From positions 2,154,501 to 2,218,500 of the forward strand of contig JAFCIZ010000005.1 of NCBI GenBank assembly GCA_017871115.1: 64,000 bases of DNA, given 5' to 3'. This DNA is from Cunninghamella blakesleeana. Taxonomy: Eukaryota; Mucoromycota; Mucoromycetes; Mucorales; Cunninghamellaceae. Below the pieces are notes generated by a model. That model worked only from the letters and a program-made list of their open reading frames with translations. It was not told the DNA's origin and did no database searches. Position numbers and translations under genes: made by a program. Positions within the stretch are counted from its first letter, which is position 1. Each line of letters opens with the position of its first letter. Of this stretch, positions 37,687 through 49,395 are shown piece after piece.

Positions 37687-40065
37687 CTTGGTTTGATATA
37701 TACTAAGTATCCTTCTTTTTTTAATTACGATTACTATTTTATAATTGTTATTATTATTTCATGAATATAGTTGATTCTTTAAATCATTGGTATGAAGACT
37801 TACAACAGTATGAAAGAAATATAGATGAAATGGCAACTGCAAGTTTGGATCAAGTAAATAATAAAAAGAAAAAGAATAGATGAATAATTATAAATAATAA
37901 CAATCGTAAAAAAAAAAAAGGATAGCTTTTTTTTATTATTATTATTCACTTGGCTCTAATTGACTATTATTATTATTATTATTCACTTTATTCATTTTGC
38001 AGAACTTTAAAGAAGAATTACAACATGTAGATCAATGGTTTCGTTTTTTATCAGAAGCCGAAAGAACGGCAACAATTTTTAGTTTACTTCAACATAGTTC
38101 TCCTGTACAGATAAGATTTTTTATTAATTTATTACAACAAATGGGCAAAAGAGATTCTATTCATACGGTTTTAATGACACCAAACCCTGATCAAAGTAAG
38201 ATATAAATAAATATATGTATATCATTTGGAAAAAAAAAAAAAAAAAAAGAAAGAAAAGGCTAAATCATACAAGGGAATGTTTTATTTATTCATTTTATTT
38301 TTTTATTTTTTATTTTTTTGAAGCCGACATGCAATCCCAATTTGCTGGAGCACTCGCTAAAGCAGAAATGGAAGCTAGTCAAAGATTAATGTCAGTGTTA
38401 CCTTATAAAACGGGACAAGTGGTTGCTCGCCCTCCTCCTGCTTCAGCACGTCGACAAGTAGATCGTCATTCATTTGCATTAGGTGATACAGAGGATTATA
38501 CTAGGCAATTTATAGCGACGAATGGGAATACGACAAGTAGTAGTAGTGGCGGTGGTGGCGGTGGTGGTAGCAGTGTAAATAATGCTCGGTATAATGGAAG
38601 ACCAGCTAGTCAAACTTATAGCACTAATACACTTTTAACACCTAATACATTTAATACTAGTGGAGGTGGTGGTAGTGGGAATAATAATGGTAGTGTTAGT
38701 AATAATCGACCTAGATCTGTAATAGAAGGTGACACATCAACTTTATTTACAACTCCATGGACAAATAATGCATCTGTTACATCATCACGCCGACCTATGT
38801 CGGTAGTTGGGAATATTGGCGATCGTGGCAGCGGTTCAGGATTATTAGGTGCAGAACGACCTAAATCAGCAGATATCTCTAATTGGTCTTTTACTACAGG
38901 AATGGAAACTATGATGGAAACAACAAATAATAATAGTAATGCATTCCCTTCTCCTTGGAACTTGGGTTTAGATGCTGACATTGATTTTAATACTTTAACT
39001 TTGCAATCCACTTATGCTCGTGGTAATAGAAATGGTTCCAATAATAACAATAGCAACAGTGCATCATCAATGAGAAAACACATTCCCAACACAGTACCTG
39101 AAAATGATGAGACAATGGCAACAACCTCTTTTAAGGCCCCTGGATCGTCATCATCTCTTTCAAGACCTACTTCACCTCGTCCTGTTTCTTCTTCTTCCAC
39201 ACCATTTAATAATCAGCATCATCAACATCACCATCATCAGCGTAAGCATTTCATTCCTCCCCCTGGTATGGAAAAGCAATACAATCAATTTTTAAGTCCT
39301 TCTGATCATCATCTTGGCTCTACATCATCATCCTCTTCTTCCACATCTTTAGATACAACAGGCATTAATGACCTTCAACAACTTCAACATCTTCATCTTC
39401 ATAATAATAATGAATCTAATGATCCTTCTCTTTTAATGAATCGTAGAATGCCTCCTAATACTACTTCTCGTACTGGCAATTTACAATCTACCTCTCCTAG
39501 TTTATCTCATAACAACAATACCGCTACTGCTATTAATGCTACTGCTACTGCTACTAATACTAATACTAATACTACCACTGCTCCAACTGCGGCTACAGCT
39601 AGCACCAGCACTAATTTAGCAACAGCGAATAAAGAGAAAAAACCTGAAGTCATTGATATGCAATTATTACAAGGTAACATTTTCTATTTTTAACTTTATT
39701 ATAACTTGTTGGCGTGATTATTAATATAAATATATCTTTATTTTGATTATATATATATAGATGTACCTGCTTGGTTTAGAAGTCTTCGATTACACAAATA
39801 CAATTCCATCTTTGAACCAATGAAATGGCAAGATATTATTAAATTGACAGATGCTGAATTAGAAGAAAAAGGTGTTGCTGCATTAGGTGCTAGACGCAAA
39901 ATGCTCAAAGTCTTTGAAAATATTAAACAACATTGTGATGAAAACGTAAGTTAATATAAAAATACATAGATTTAATGAAAGGAAAAAGAAAATAAAGAAA
40001 ATTATGCAGAAAAGAATTTATGAACTGATTTTTTTTTATTGTTTATATAGAATATCGAATATTGA
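37522..40065 (+). CDS. Vts1/Smaug-type SAM-domain RNA-binding protein
   Basis: Exons 37522-37621, 37771-37853, 38003-38195, 38324-39673, 39761-39945 and 40051-40065 give 641 aa. The N-terminal conserved region ([19 protein letters not shown], then [20 protein letters not shown]) matches the Vts1 family. A long disordered middle is rich in Gly, Asn, Ser, Thr and His. The SAM domain occupies exon 5 ([17 protein letters not shown], then [20 protein letters not shown]). This type of SAM domain binds hairpins with a CNGG-type loop (Smaug recognition elements) and recruits Ccr4-Not deadenylase to mRNA. The last exon is 15 nt and codes NIEY. The family assignment is firm. Confidence 0.93.
37652..37684. 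repeat. TA microsatellite in VTS1-like intron 1
   Basis: About 16 TA units. Similar runs lie at 43562-43591 (secreted-protein intron), 33222-33247 (SEC23 intron), 53662-53689 (GlnRS intron 1), 26848-26877, 57872-57900 and 21516-21546. Confidence 0.9.
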
Positions 40066-40577
40066 TTTCAATCATGATTATTTAATTAATTTATTTATTT
40101 ATTCTTAATCTTTTATATATATATATATATTTTTATTTTATTTTATTTTTTACCTTTGAAAGGTACTCAATACAAATTTGTTTTCGTTTAGTTCGCTAGC
40201 CGGCTTTTTTTATTTTATATTTTTTATATTTATCACCTGATTTTCTTTTTTTTTTTAGTTTTTTTTTTTGTTTTTTGTTTTGGAGGGTTATTTATGCATC
40301 TTTAAAATTTAAATGATCTACACATATAAATATTGTTTATTTTTAAATATATATATATTATTCACAAACATTTTATTTATGATAAATATATCCATCAATA
40401 TTATTATTATCATTATCGTTGATATTCTTGTTGAAAAATAAATTATAATAATGATCCGTTTTAATGAATAAAAATAAATTAAAAATCTACAAGTTGATTT
40501 TGTCATTGTTGGTTTTTTTTATTTTTATTGTTGCTTTATTGATTTTTTTATTTAAAAATTAAAAAAATGATATCATT
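40066..40577. other. Convergent 3' region, VTS1-like / eL29
   Basis: About 510 bp of 3' flanking sequence for two convergent genes, with TA, AT and poly-T runs. No gene seen. Confidence 0.5.
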
Positions 40578-40988
40578 TTAGTTTTCAGCAGCACGTAAGG
40601 CCTTTTGGGTACCTTTTTTGGCGAAACGTTGGTTACGAAGGAACTTGGCATCAACCTAAAAAATAAAAAACATAAAAATATATTAAAAAACAAGGTCTAT
40701 TATGCTATATTTTATTATATATATATATATTATTGAAAAATACATACACCCTTGAGAGAAGGATACTTTTGAGTTCTAGGCTTTTTAATACCGTTACGAT
40801 GAGCCTTTTTATCTAAAGAAAAAGCAAGGAAAAAAAAATAAAATCAATATATTGTATATAATACTCGTACACACATGCACATACATACATATATATATAC
40901 ATATATGGTGATATGGTTGTTTTTTATAATTATTATTATTTATTTATTTACTTTGGTTGTGGTTGGTGTGATTCTTTGACTTGGCCAT
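40578..40988 (-). CDS. RPL29: 60S ribosomal protein eL29
   Basis: Exons 40952-40988, 40748-40812 and 40578-40655 give 59 aa. The N-terminus MAKSKNHTNHNQNKKAHRNG and the block KKPRTQKYPSLKGVD are diagnostic of eL29. The yeast protein has the same length. A possible 5' UTR intron precedes the start: the acceptor-like AG lies at about 41006 on the minus strand, and a donor may lie near 41240. The gene is divergent from the GH8 gene, with a 525-bp intergenic region. Confidence 0.95.
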
Positions 40989-41513
40989 TGTATATCGTTA
41001 AACCTAAAAACATTTCCAAAAAATTGTAAATGTATATATATATATATATATTTAGTATATCTGATTTTTCTTTTTATCCATCCATACATCCATCCATCCA
41101 GTAAATCATCCCATTGTATTTATTTTAAAAATAATAATAATAATGATATATTTATTGATCCATCGGTTTATAACAATTCATTCATCCATAGTTGTATATA
41201 TATCCATTTTTTTTTTTATAAGTCAATCATCTCTGCTGTACCTGTAAAATATTGGAAGGAAAAAAGCAAATAATAAAATAAAGCACCGGCAAAAATTAAA
41301 AAAATTGAAAATGATCGGATATTTAAAATTTTGGCTTGAGCTTTTTTTTTTAATATTTAATTTTTTTTCCCTCCTTTTTTGTTTTTCTCTTCTAAAAAAC
41401 CTTTCTTTTTTACTTTTTTCTTTTTTTCTTCTTTTATCAATTTACTTTTATTTTTCTATATTTCTAAATATACATATATATATATATATATATATAATAT
41501 AATATTAATAAAA
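40989..41513. promoter_or_regulatory. Divergent promoter region eL29 / GH8
   Basis: Contains the short CATC repeat at about 41080-41110 (CATCCATACATCCATCCATCC), TA runs and CT-rich sequence before the GH8 start. Part of it may be a 5' UTR intron of eL29. Confidence 0.45.
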
Positions 41514-43083
41514 ATGGGAACTGCACAACCAGCATACGAAAGATGGAGAAACAAGTAAAATACATTTAAATGCTTGTTTTCATTATTAATATAATAGATT
41601 CATATATAGACGTGTTTTAACTTATGCAACTCTATTTTTTATTATTTATTAGATATTTAAGATCTTATCAAGATGGATTTTACGTTTATTATAAAGATCC
41701 CAAAGAAAACTTGTCTGAAATGACCTGCAGTGAAGCTCATGGTAATTATTATTAAATTGAAAGCTACTTTTTTATAAGTTGCCTATTTCCCGATTATATA
41801 TATACATACAAACCGCATATTATATAACTCCGTATTGCTTGGCAAAATTCAACAATAATATTATTTTTTCTATTTTTATATTTTTATATATATATATAGG
41901 TTATGGTATGTTAATATCTGTTTTAATGAGAAATCAACAAGACTTTGATGGTAATAATAAAATAATAAAGATAAAATGATTAAACCATACGTAATGATAT
42001 TAACGATATAATGTATATATATATATATATAACCTTTTATTTGATTATTATTTTAAGGTTTGTATCGGTACTTTATGAGATTCCGTAATAGGAAGGGACT
42101 TATGCAATGGCAACAAAAAACTGGTCATGGTGGTCAATTTATACCTGGTAAATAAAAGCATATATATATATAAAGCTGATAATAATAATAACAAACTAAC
42201 AAATCATCTTTCCTTTTTTTTTATTCATTCATTCTTTGTTTGTTTGTTTTTATGATTAAACATAATAATAGGTGATGAAGGAGGAGAAAACTGTGCCACA
42301 GATGGAGATGTAGATATATGTACAGCATTATTCGTAGCAAGTAGGGTATGGGGAAGAGGAGGACAACATGGAGAAATAGATTATCGACAGACAGCAACAG
42401 AATTAGCAGGCCATATATGGCAGCATTGTATCAATCATCAAACCTATATGCCATTAGTAGGTGACTGGGCTGATCCTGGAGATGACGCATTTAATTGGAC
42501 ACGACCTAGCGATTTTATATTAAGTGGATACTTGGTGTTTTATCAAGAAGATAAAGCAAGACAGCAAGAATGGGGCAGAGTTATTGAAGCCATCATCAAT
42601 ACAGTCCAACAACAACTAAGAATCAATCCACAAACAGGGCTAATTGCTGATTTCCTTCAAATAGTGCCAAATCAAGGTTATTTGCCAGTAAAAGGCCATG
42701 TTTTAGAAAGCGACCATGATGGGGATTATAATTGGAATTCATGCCGTGTACCATGGAGATTAGGACATTATTATTTATTAACAAGAGATGAAAGAATTCG
42801 ACCTATTTTAGAAACACAAGCTCATTTTTTCGCCCATCAATTAACAAAAGGAAAACATGGTGAATGTGGTATTAAGGCTGGTTATAAATTAAATGGTAAA
42901 TGTTATGCTGATTATACCGATATGGCGTTTGTAGCCCCTGTTAGCTTTTTATTTTGGTTACTTGGTTGGCATTCTCAATTACAACATATTCAAAACGATA
43001 TGAATGCTATGGTTAATGATAACTCTTATTTTGGTGAATCTATTGGTTTACTTTGTTTATTACAAGCTAATGTTATTTATTAA
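41514..43083 (+). CDS. Glycoside hydrolase family 8 enzyme
   Basis: Exons 41514-41554, 41653-41741, 41900-41950, 42058-42147 and 42272-43083 give 360 aa. The GH8 signature is present: the acid Glu in CSEAHGYGML (Glu41), then FDGLYRYF, and CATDGDVDICTALFVASRVWG with the conserved Asp cluster (about 101-105). GH8 enzymes have an (alpha/alpha)6 barrel and cut beta-1,4-glucans, xylan, chitosan or lichenan by inversion. No signal peptide is seen in MGTAQPAYERWRNKYL, and none was found in a plausible upstream exon. That is unusual for such a hydrolase. GH8 is mainly bacterial, so an ancient transfer is possible. The four introns show it is fully adapted to the fungal genome. Confidence 0.88.
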
Positions 43084-43357
43084 ACTCAAAAAAAAAAACC
43101 AACATTATTATTATTTATATATATATCCTTATCATCTTTTTTTTTTTTGACCTTAGATCATTTTACTTTATATATAAATATATATCTATTTTTTTCTTAT
43201 TTTCTAAAAATAAATAGCTAATGTTACACATGTAGTTTTTTTTAATCTAAACTCAAAAATTTATAAGAAAAATGTTTTTCAAAAATATTTTTTTTTTTTT
43301 TTTTCAATTTTCTTACTTTTCTTTTTCTTTTTCTTTTTCTTTATCTATTTTTTAATC

Positions 43358-43557
43358 ATGAGTCTTTTTCAACACATTAGTAAATTCAGTATACTTTTAT
43401 TAATATCACTTGTCACTGTCTTTGCTCAAGACTTTGTTCAAATCATATCCCCAACTAGTAATCAAGTGTTTGGTTCTAAAGTTGATGTACCTATTCATTA
43501 TAATATTATTGGTGCTCAAACTTGTAAAGAAAAATAAGAGAAATATATACATATAAC

Positions 43558-43592
<35 letters not shown>

Positions 43593-43996
43593 GGCTCTAT
43601 TCTTTTTTTTATTTACATATATTTCCATTTCTTTCTTTCTTTTATACATATGTATTTATAGTACAACCACCACCAGCTAACGCCACTTATCCTTCTAGTA
43701 TTAAATTGACTTTTCAATGGTTATCAAAAGGAACTACTGATAATCCTCTCAGTTTTACAGCTGTCAACAGTCTTGATGCCAAACCTTTTGTAGCCGGATT
43801 TCAAAATAAACAATATACCGGTTCTTGGAAAACACCAAACTGCCATTTCTTTAGCAGATATAACCCAAATAATTATGATTTCAGTTTAGTCTTTACTCCC
43901 ATTTATAATGCTAACGCCCTTCCCGATCAACAACAAGATCCTATTTCCATACCTATTGGTATTCAAGTCAATAATGCCACTTTTCCTAAATGTTAA
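43358..43996 (+). CDS. Small secreted protein, unknown function
   Basis: Exons 43358-43523 and 43662-43996 give 166 aa. A clear signal peptide (MSLFQHISKFSILLLISLVT with a likely cut after VFAQ) is followed by QIISPTSNQVFGSKVDVPI, reminiscent of the N-terminal beta-sandwich of fungal Kre9/Knh1-like secreted proteins. Two Asn-X-Ser/Thr sites (NAT) are present. No GPI signal is seen. I do not assign a function. Its neighbour on one side is the GH8 gene. Confidence 0.75.
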
Positions 43997-45995
43997 ATAT
44001 ATAAATATATGATCATCAATAATATATTTTAGACTGATTTTTTTTTTTTTTACTATATATATAAAAAAAAAACTTGTTTTTTTATTATACAATGTATTTT
44101 ATTCCTTATCACTTATAATTTAAATCGTTCCTTTCTTTCTATTTATTATATAAATACCTTTTTTTTATTTTTTTTATAGATATAAATAAATAATATATAT
44201 ATATATATATATATATTCTTTTTTATTGTCTATTTAATAGGATCATCATTACCATTTTTTTTAAAATATATATATATATAAGCATAGATACAACAACCAA
44301 GTGGTATGTATACATTATTATTTTTGAGTAACCTCTATATTGTTTTTATTTATATTACTCGACTCTTACATGTAAAACCGAATCTTTTTTTTTTTTTTTA
44401 GTGTAACATATTTGCCAAATTTTTATTTTTTTTATTTTCATTTTATTTTGTAGAGAGGACATAATAATGTGAATTCTTCCCCCTTTATCCCTTGCTTTTT
44501 AATTTAGTGTGTATGCTTGTATATGTAATAATAATAATGAAAATTATAATGTAAAAGCTTTTTTTAGAAAACAGAATTTTCGTGAAATATATATATAGTT
44601 ATATATTTTTCTTTTTGTTCATTTTTTAATATAACATTTTTTACGTAGAATAAAAAAAAATATTTTTAAAATCTATTTATATACTATGTCCATCTACATA
44701 TCATTTGCTCGAAAAAAAAAAAAAGAAACGCATAAATATTTTGAGAGTACGTATGCGTGTCTACACGCTAAAAAAAAAAAAAAAAAGGAATAACATACCT
44801 AAATATAACTATTTTGACAGATTTTGCCTATCTACAGAAATGAAATGATCTGCTGAAAATCATAGATCTTGATGATTAGATGATCCTTTTTTTTTTTTTA
44901 CAAAATTGAACGTTGTATAACATCATTGAAGCGCCAATATTACCATATTTTATATAATAAAAAACACTGCCAAAAAACCCCTTTTCCTATCGTCACCATC
45001 ATCATAAAAAAAGCCATTATCAATATAAAAAAAATAAAAGATCGTCATTGCCAATAAGAACAGACAAAAATAAGTAGCAGGAATAGAGTAATGACATCAG
45101 GACCAGCTATATATAAAGGTAAAAAATAACAAATGATAATCATAAAAAGAAAAATATGTAGTACTCATCTTTTTTAAAAATATACTAATTAGTTGGTTAG
45201 CTTTGATCTATGTTACATATGTGCATATGTATGTGTTTGTGTGTTTGTGTGTATGTCTGTGTGTGTGCTATGTGTATACGTGTATACGCAAATCTAAAAA
45301 AAGAAGCAATACTTGGTGAGTTGAAAAGGAACAGCCTGGAATTAATAGTAAATAGTATATAATAGGATTAAAGCCAGATCAGACTCTATAAAATTAAGGA
45401 ACAACGACTACAAATATTAAATATCAATCAATATACTAAATATCTATTCACCAATATATATACATCCAGCAAATATAAAAAAGCAATCATCGAAATTATA
45501 TAAAGTGTAAAGGAAACTGTACTGAATAAATTTCCTTTTATGGGTTTCAGAAAATCCAATGGAGAATACCCCAATTATCTTAACCCATTAGTTGATATAG
45601 TAGATCTTGATTCACTTTATTTCATAATTTTTTTTTTATTATTTTTAAATATAATAATTTTATTATACGTATATTATATATTCTATAAGATCATGTATGG
45701 AATACTCTTATTTTAATTGATTTGATAGAATGGTTTGACTTTATTTATTTTTTAAAAAAAAACAATAATCATTTTTATTATTATTTAAAAAGGCATTATA
45801 CTTTAAGGATTATATTTCTTTTCTTTTTCTCTTTTTTTTTTATTTTTTTTTTATTACTATTATAAACATTTTTAATTATTACAGCTATTATAACTAATAT
45901 TATTATAGATATTAATAATACTATTATTATATTTTTTTTTTAATTTTTCTTTTTTTTTTTAAAAAATAAAATAAAATAACATAATATAAACAAAT
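43997..45995. other. 2-kb gene-poor region with a relic
   Basis: AT-rich with many homopolymer and TA runs. A plus-strand decayed reading frame lies at about 45091-45640 (see the separate entry). The rest shows no gene. Confidence 0.5.
45091..45640 (+). pseudogene. Probable decayed ORF, family unknown
   Basis: An ATG at 45091 (MTSGPAIYK) is followed by a donor-like GTAAAA. Downstream pieces read like protein: EAILGELKRNSLELIVN (about 45303-45353), then a frame running about 45366-45625 that contains KIKEQRLQILNINQYTKYLF and, past one in-frame stop, ETVLNKFPFMGFRKSNGEYP. The stop and frame changes indicate decay. I do not recognise the family. Confidence 0.4.
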
Positions 45996-48450
45996 CTAGT
46001 AACGACCTTCTTGTACTTCATTATGTCTAATTTTTCTTGATATTTCACCATCAATTTCAAGATCGAATAAACGCCAAATACCACTTTCATCTTGGAAATC
46101 GTTATGAACAATATTAATTAAATACCAATTATTTGCAATATCTAAAATTAATTCAGCTGATTTACTTTGACGATCATAAATACGAGCCCATTCATTCCAT
46201 AATTCAAAAGCTTCATCTTTCCAAGCCATAAAAGCAGTAGATTCTACAATAGTAGGTTGAATTACTTCTTTACCAGGGAATACACCCCATGTAACAGCAT
46301 TTGGATTATCACTTTGAGTATTTGCTCTTAAGTCACCCTTTTTTGTTTTAATTATAAAAAGTAAATAAATAAAATAAAAAAATGATAAATAAATATACTT
46401 ATTATTTTGAATATATTATTTATCTTTTACCTGTTTATTAACGGCATAGTATGTAACATTAGGATCTTTACCAATCTTTTCGATTAATTCATCCAATTTT
46501 TCAGGAGAAATGAAGAATTCAAGGTAAGCCTTTTGGTAAACATAACCATTTTTAGGACCCCAACCATAAGTAGCATGAGAACTTTTCACACCATTCACAG
46601 CGGGTTGAGAATTGATGGATAAATAACCTAATAAATTGATAGCAGCTAAACGTTGACGAATGGTTTCTGTTTCAGCTTCTAAAGGTTGAGCAGACCAAGG
46701 TATACCATTGATTTTTCCTTTACAATATTTAGCAAACACAAGAGAAATATCATCTACGGTTTCAGGTTGACCCCACATTTCATAACATTGTTCTTTTGGA
46801 TATTTTAATGAGATCCCCCATCCATCTAATTCACCAAAAGCAGGAGATCTGGAATCACCCCATCGTCCATTAGGAAATTCATCCCAGAATTCTGTACGTT
46901 GAATATAACTCTTGGTTCGATTTTTCCAAAAGATAGGTCTAACGTTTTCTTTGGCACGTTTTTGAGTTAATGACTAGTTGAATAAAATGAAAAAGAGAAA
47001 GGATAATTAATATTTATATATAGAAAGAGAAAGAGAGGGAGGGAGGGAGAGAATAAAACATAGTATTGTTCAACCTTTTTTTTTTTTAATTAGAAAATTA
47101 TGATATTATTAATAGTAAATAACTTACAGGACTCCATGGTAAAGGTTTAACAGCTTCCAAAGGAGCCACCAATTCCAAACGTTCCAATATCAAACGAGTA
47201 GATCTTTCCAAATTAAAGGTATAAATATGGAAACCTTTGATACCAGCATCCCAAAACTTGTGTATAAATTCAATTGTAAGATTAATACCATAATCTTTGA
47301 CAGCGGCATCATCTTCTTTAATAGATTCCAAATCATCCCAAATCTTTTGAGGAACAAAGTTATTACTAAAAGAAATCACGCGTTTTAAACCAGAATAATT
47401 TTGAATAGGAAAGACACCAGGAAGGATAGGACATTGAATACCAATAGCCTTTGCACGCTTGACAAAGTCCAAAAAGACATCCACATCAAAAAAGAGTTGT
47501 GTGACAATGAGATCAGCACCAGCATCTACTTTTTCTTTTAAATGAATTAAATCTTGTTCTTTACTTTCACAATCTGTATGTCCTTCAGGATGACCAGCAA
47601 CACCAATACAGAAATAATCCCCATATTGTTTTCTAATATATTTTACTAAATCAATAGCATGTTCAAATCCATTTTCACAAGATTCCCAATTGGTTTGTCC
47701 CTTAGGAGGATCCCCACGTAAAGCTAAAATATTTTGACATCCGCATTCTTTGGCTGCCTATAAATTTTTATATATCATTAATCGATAAGTTTAAATAATA
47801 TGTATATATCTTTTTTTTCTTTTCTCTCTCTCATTTTCCCTTAAAAAAAATTACTTTTTAGTTTTATTATCATTACCTTTAAAGCATTATCAATTTTTTC
47901 AATAGGCATATTAGTACAAGTCAAGTGCATCATAGTCTCTAATCCATAAACTGATTGTGCTGTTGATACAATTTCAGTGGTTAATTCTGCTGAAGTACCT
48001 CCGGCACCCCAAGTAACGTCAATAAATTCAGGTCCCATACGTTGCATACGTTCCATACGATCGTACAAGTTTTGAACACCCTATTTTGTTGTTATTCGAT
48101 ATCAAAAGAGTTTTATGATTATAAATAAGAGTACATAGAGTAGAAGAAATGAAATAGAATAGAAAAATAAAATAAATTAAGTTAAAAAAAAAAGGTTATA
48201 GATAATATAGTATACTGTTTATATCTTGTTCTTTATACTGTTTCTTTTTTATATGTTATTTTATTTTTTCTTATAAATAGCGTTTCCTTTTTTTTTTTTA
48301 CTATTTTTATTCTTTATGAAAGATTATTTAACTTTTATTATTATTATCATTATGATATCTTACTTGAGTAGTTTTTGGGGGGAAATATTCAAAAGACCAG
48401 AAAGGACGGCCTTCCTTTTCAGCAGCATGTATTTTATCTATAACTTTCAT
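45996..48450 (-). CDS. MET13: Methylenetetrahydrofolate reductase
   Basis: Exons 48364-48450, 47877-48080, 47128-47757, 46431-46973 and 45996-46337 give 601 aa (yeast Met13 is 600). The enzyme reduces 5,10-methylene-THF to 5-methyl-THF with FAD and NAD(P)H, for methionine synthesis. The N-terminal TIM barrel is clear: [49 protein letters not shown] and [11 protein letters not shown]. The C-terminal regulatory domain follows ([33 protein letters not shown]). Fungi have two paralogues, Met12 and Met13; the choice of Met13 is by length and general likeness only. A CCAAT box lies upstream. Confidence 0.96.
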
Positions 48451-48593
48451 TTTATAATTTTGTATGTATTGGAAAAAAAAAAAAAAAAAAAAAAAAAGAA
48501 AAAGAAAAAAGAGGGAAAAAAGAAGAGAAAAAAATCAAGCCAATTGATTTTAATCAAAAAATTTAAATCTCCACTATTTTTATTTTTTATCGG

Positions 48594-48600
48594 CCAATCA
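48594..48600 (+). promoter_or_regulatory. CCAAT box upstream of MTHFR
   Basis: CCAATCA, in the context CGGCCAATCAG, lies about 145 bp upstream of the MTHFR start. It matches the consensus of the HAP/NF-Y complex. Confidence 0.45.
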
Positions 48601-48894
48601 GTTTTCGTAGGTCAACGATGATCCCATTGCTTTGTATTAAAATTACGCTATAAAAGTGTTTGATGTATATTTTTCATAGATTAAAAAAGTAAATAAATAA
48701 ATAAAAACAATTTTTACTCGTTAATGACAGTTTATATATAATAATTAAAAAAAAGTGATAATTCATTACTTTGACGTATATATATATATATATATAAATT
48801 AATTATGCTTATATGCTTATATGATTGGCAGATGGATCTATATTTTTTTTTTTTTTTACAAAGGGACGTTTTCCTTTTATAGAATAAGAGGTAT

Positions 48895-49137
48895 TCATTT
48901 CATTAGGTAGTTTAATGACTTTTTTGACAACAGCGACAAGAATAAAGAAAAGAATGTTCTAGTATTCTGAAATGGTTTTAATTTTATATATACCACACAA
49001 TTTTCAATATCATGATTTTGTACTAATAAAATTTCAAACTTATTGTTTAAAGTATCTACAATGGTATTTTTTAAATTTTCTAAAAAACGAGCTTTGAAAC
49101 ATATATTTATTTGACCATATATGAAATAACAAGTAAA
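48895..49137 (-). other. Unassigned 81-codon open frame without ATG
   Basis: A stop-free minus-strand stretch with protein-like composition (KARFLENLKNTIVDTLNNKF, then IENCVVYIKLKPFQNTR) ends in a TGA at 48895. It has no early ATG. Further upstream (about 49210) the minus strand starts MRQFDLWHPI, but I could not join them with canonical splice sites in frame. It may be a small multi-exon gene I cannot resolve, or a relic. Confidence 0.3.
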
Positions 49138-49395
49138 TTAACCTTTTTTTTTTTTTTAAAAAAAAAAGCATTCTTATAATGGGATGCCAAAGGTCAAATT
49201 GACGCATTTCTACTTTTATATATGATAAAATAATATTAATATTGAATACCTTTTTATTAAAAAAATTAATACAATGAAAATATAAATTTCAATGGTAAAA
49301 GTTCTATAAAAAATATTTATTAATATTGATAAAGCCATACATACAAGTGATTAATATAAAAGGAATAAATAGATGAGTGAACATAAATGAATAAA

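Larger units (their letters stand above)
48451..49395. other. Region between MTHFR and S28 peptidase genes
   Basis: Holds the MTHFR promoter with CCAATCA at 48594-48600, an A-rich tract at 48474-48530, and an uncharacterised open stretch on the minus strand (48895-49137). Confidence 0.5.

Noticed and set aside
38616..39200. Minus-strand ORFs within the Vts1-like gene
   Set aside because: Antisense to low-complexity coding sequence.
48316..48621. Plus-strand 101-aa ORF over the MTHFR first exon
   Set aside because: It runs through poly-A and is the antisense shadow of the MTHFR first exon.
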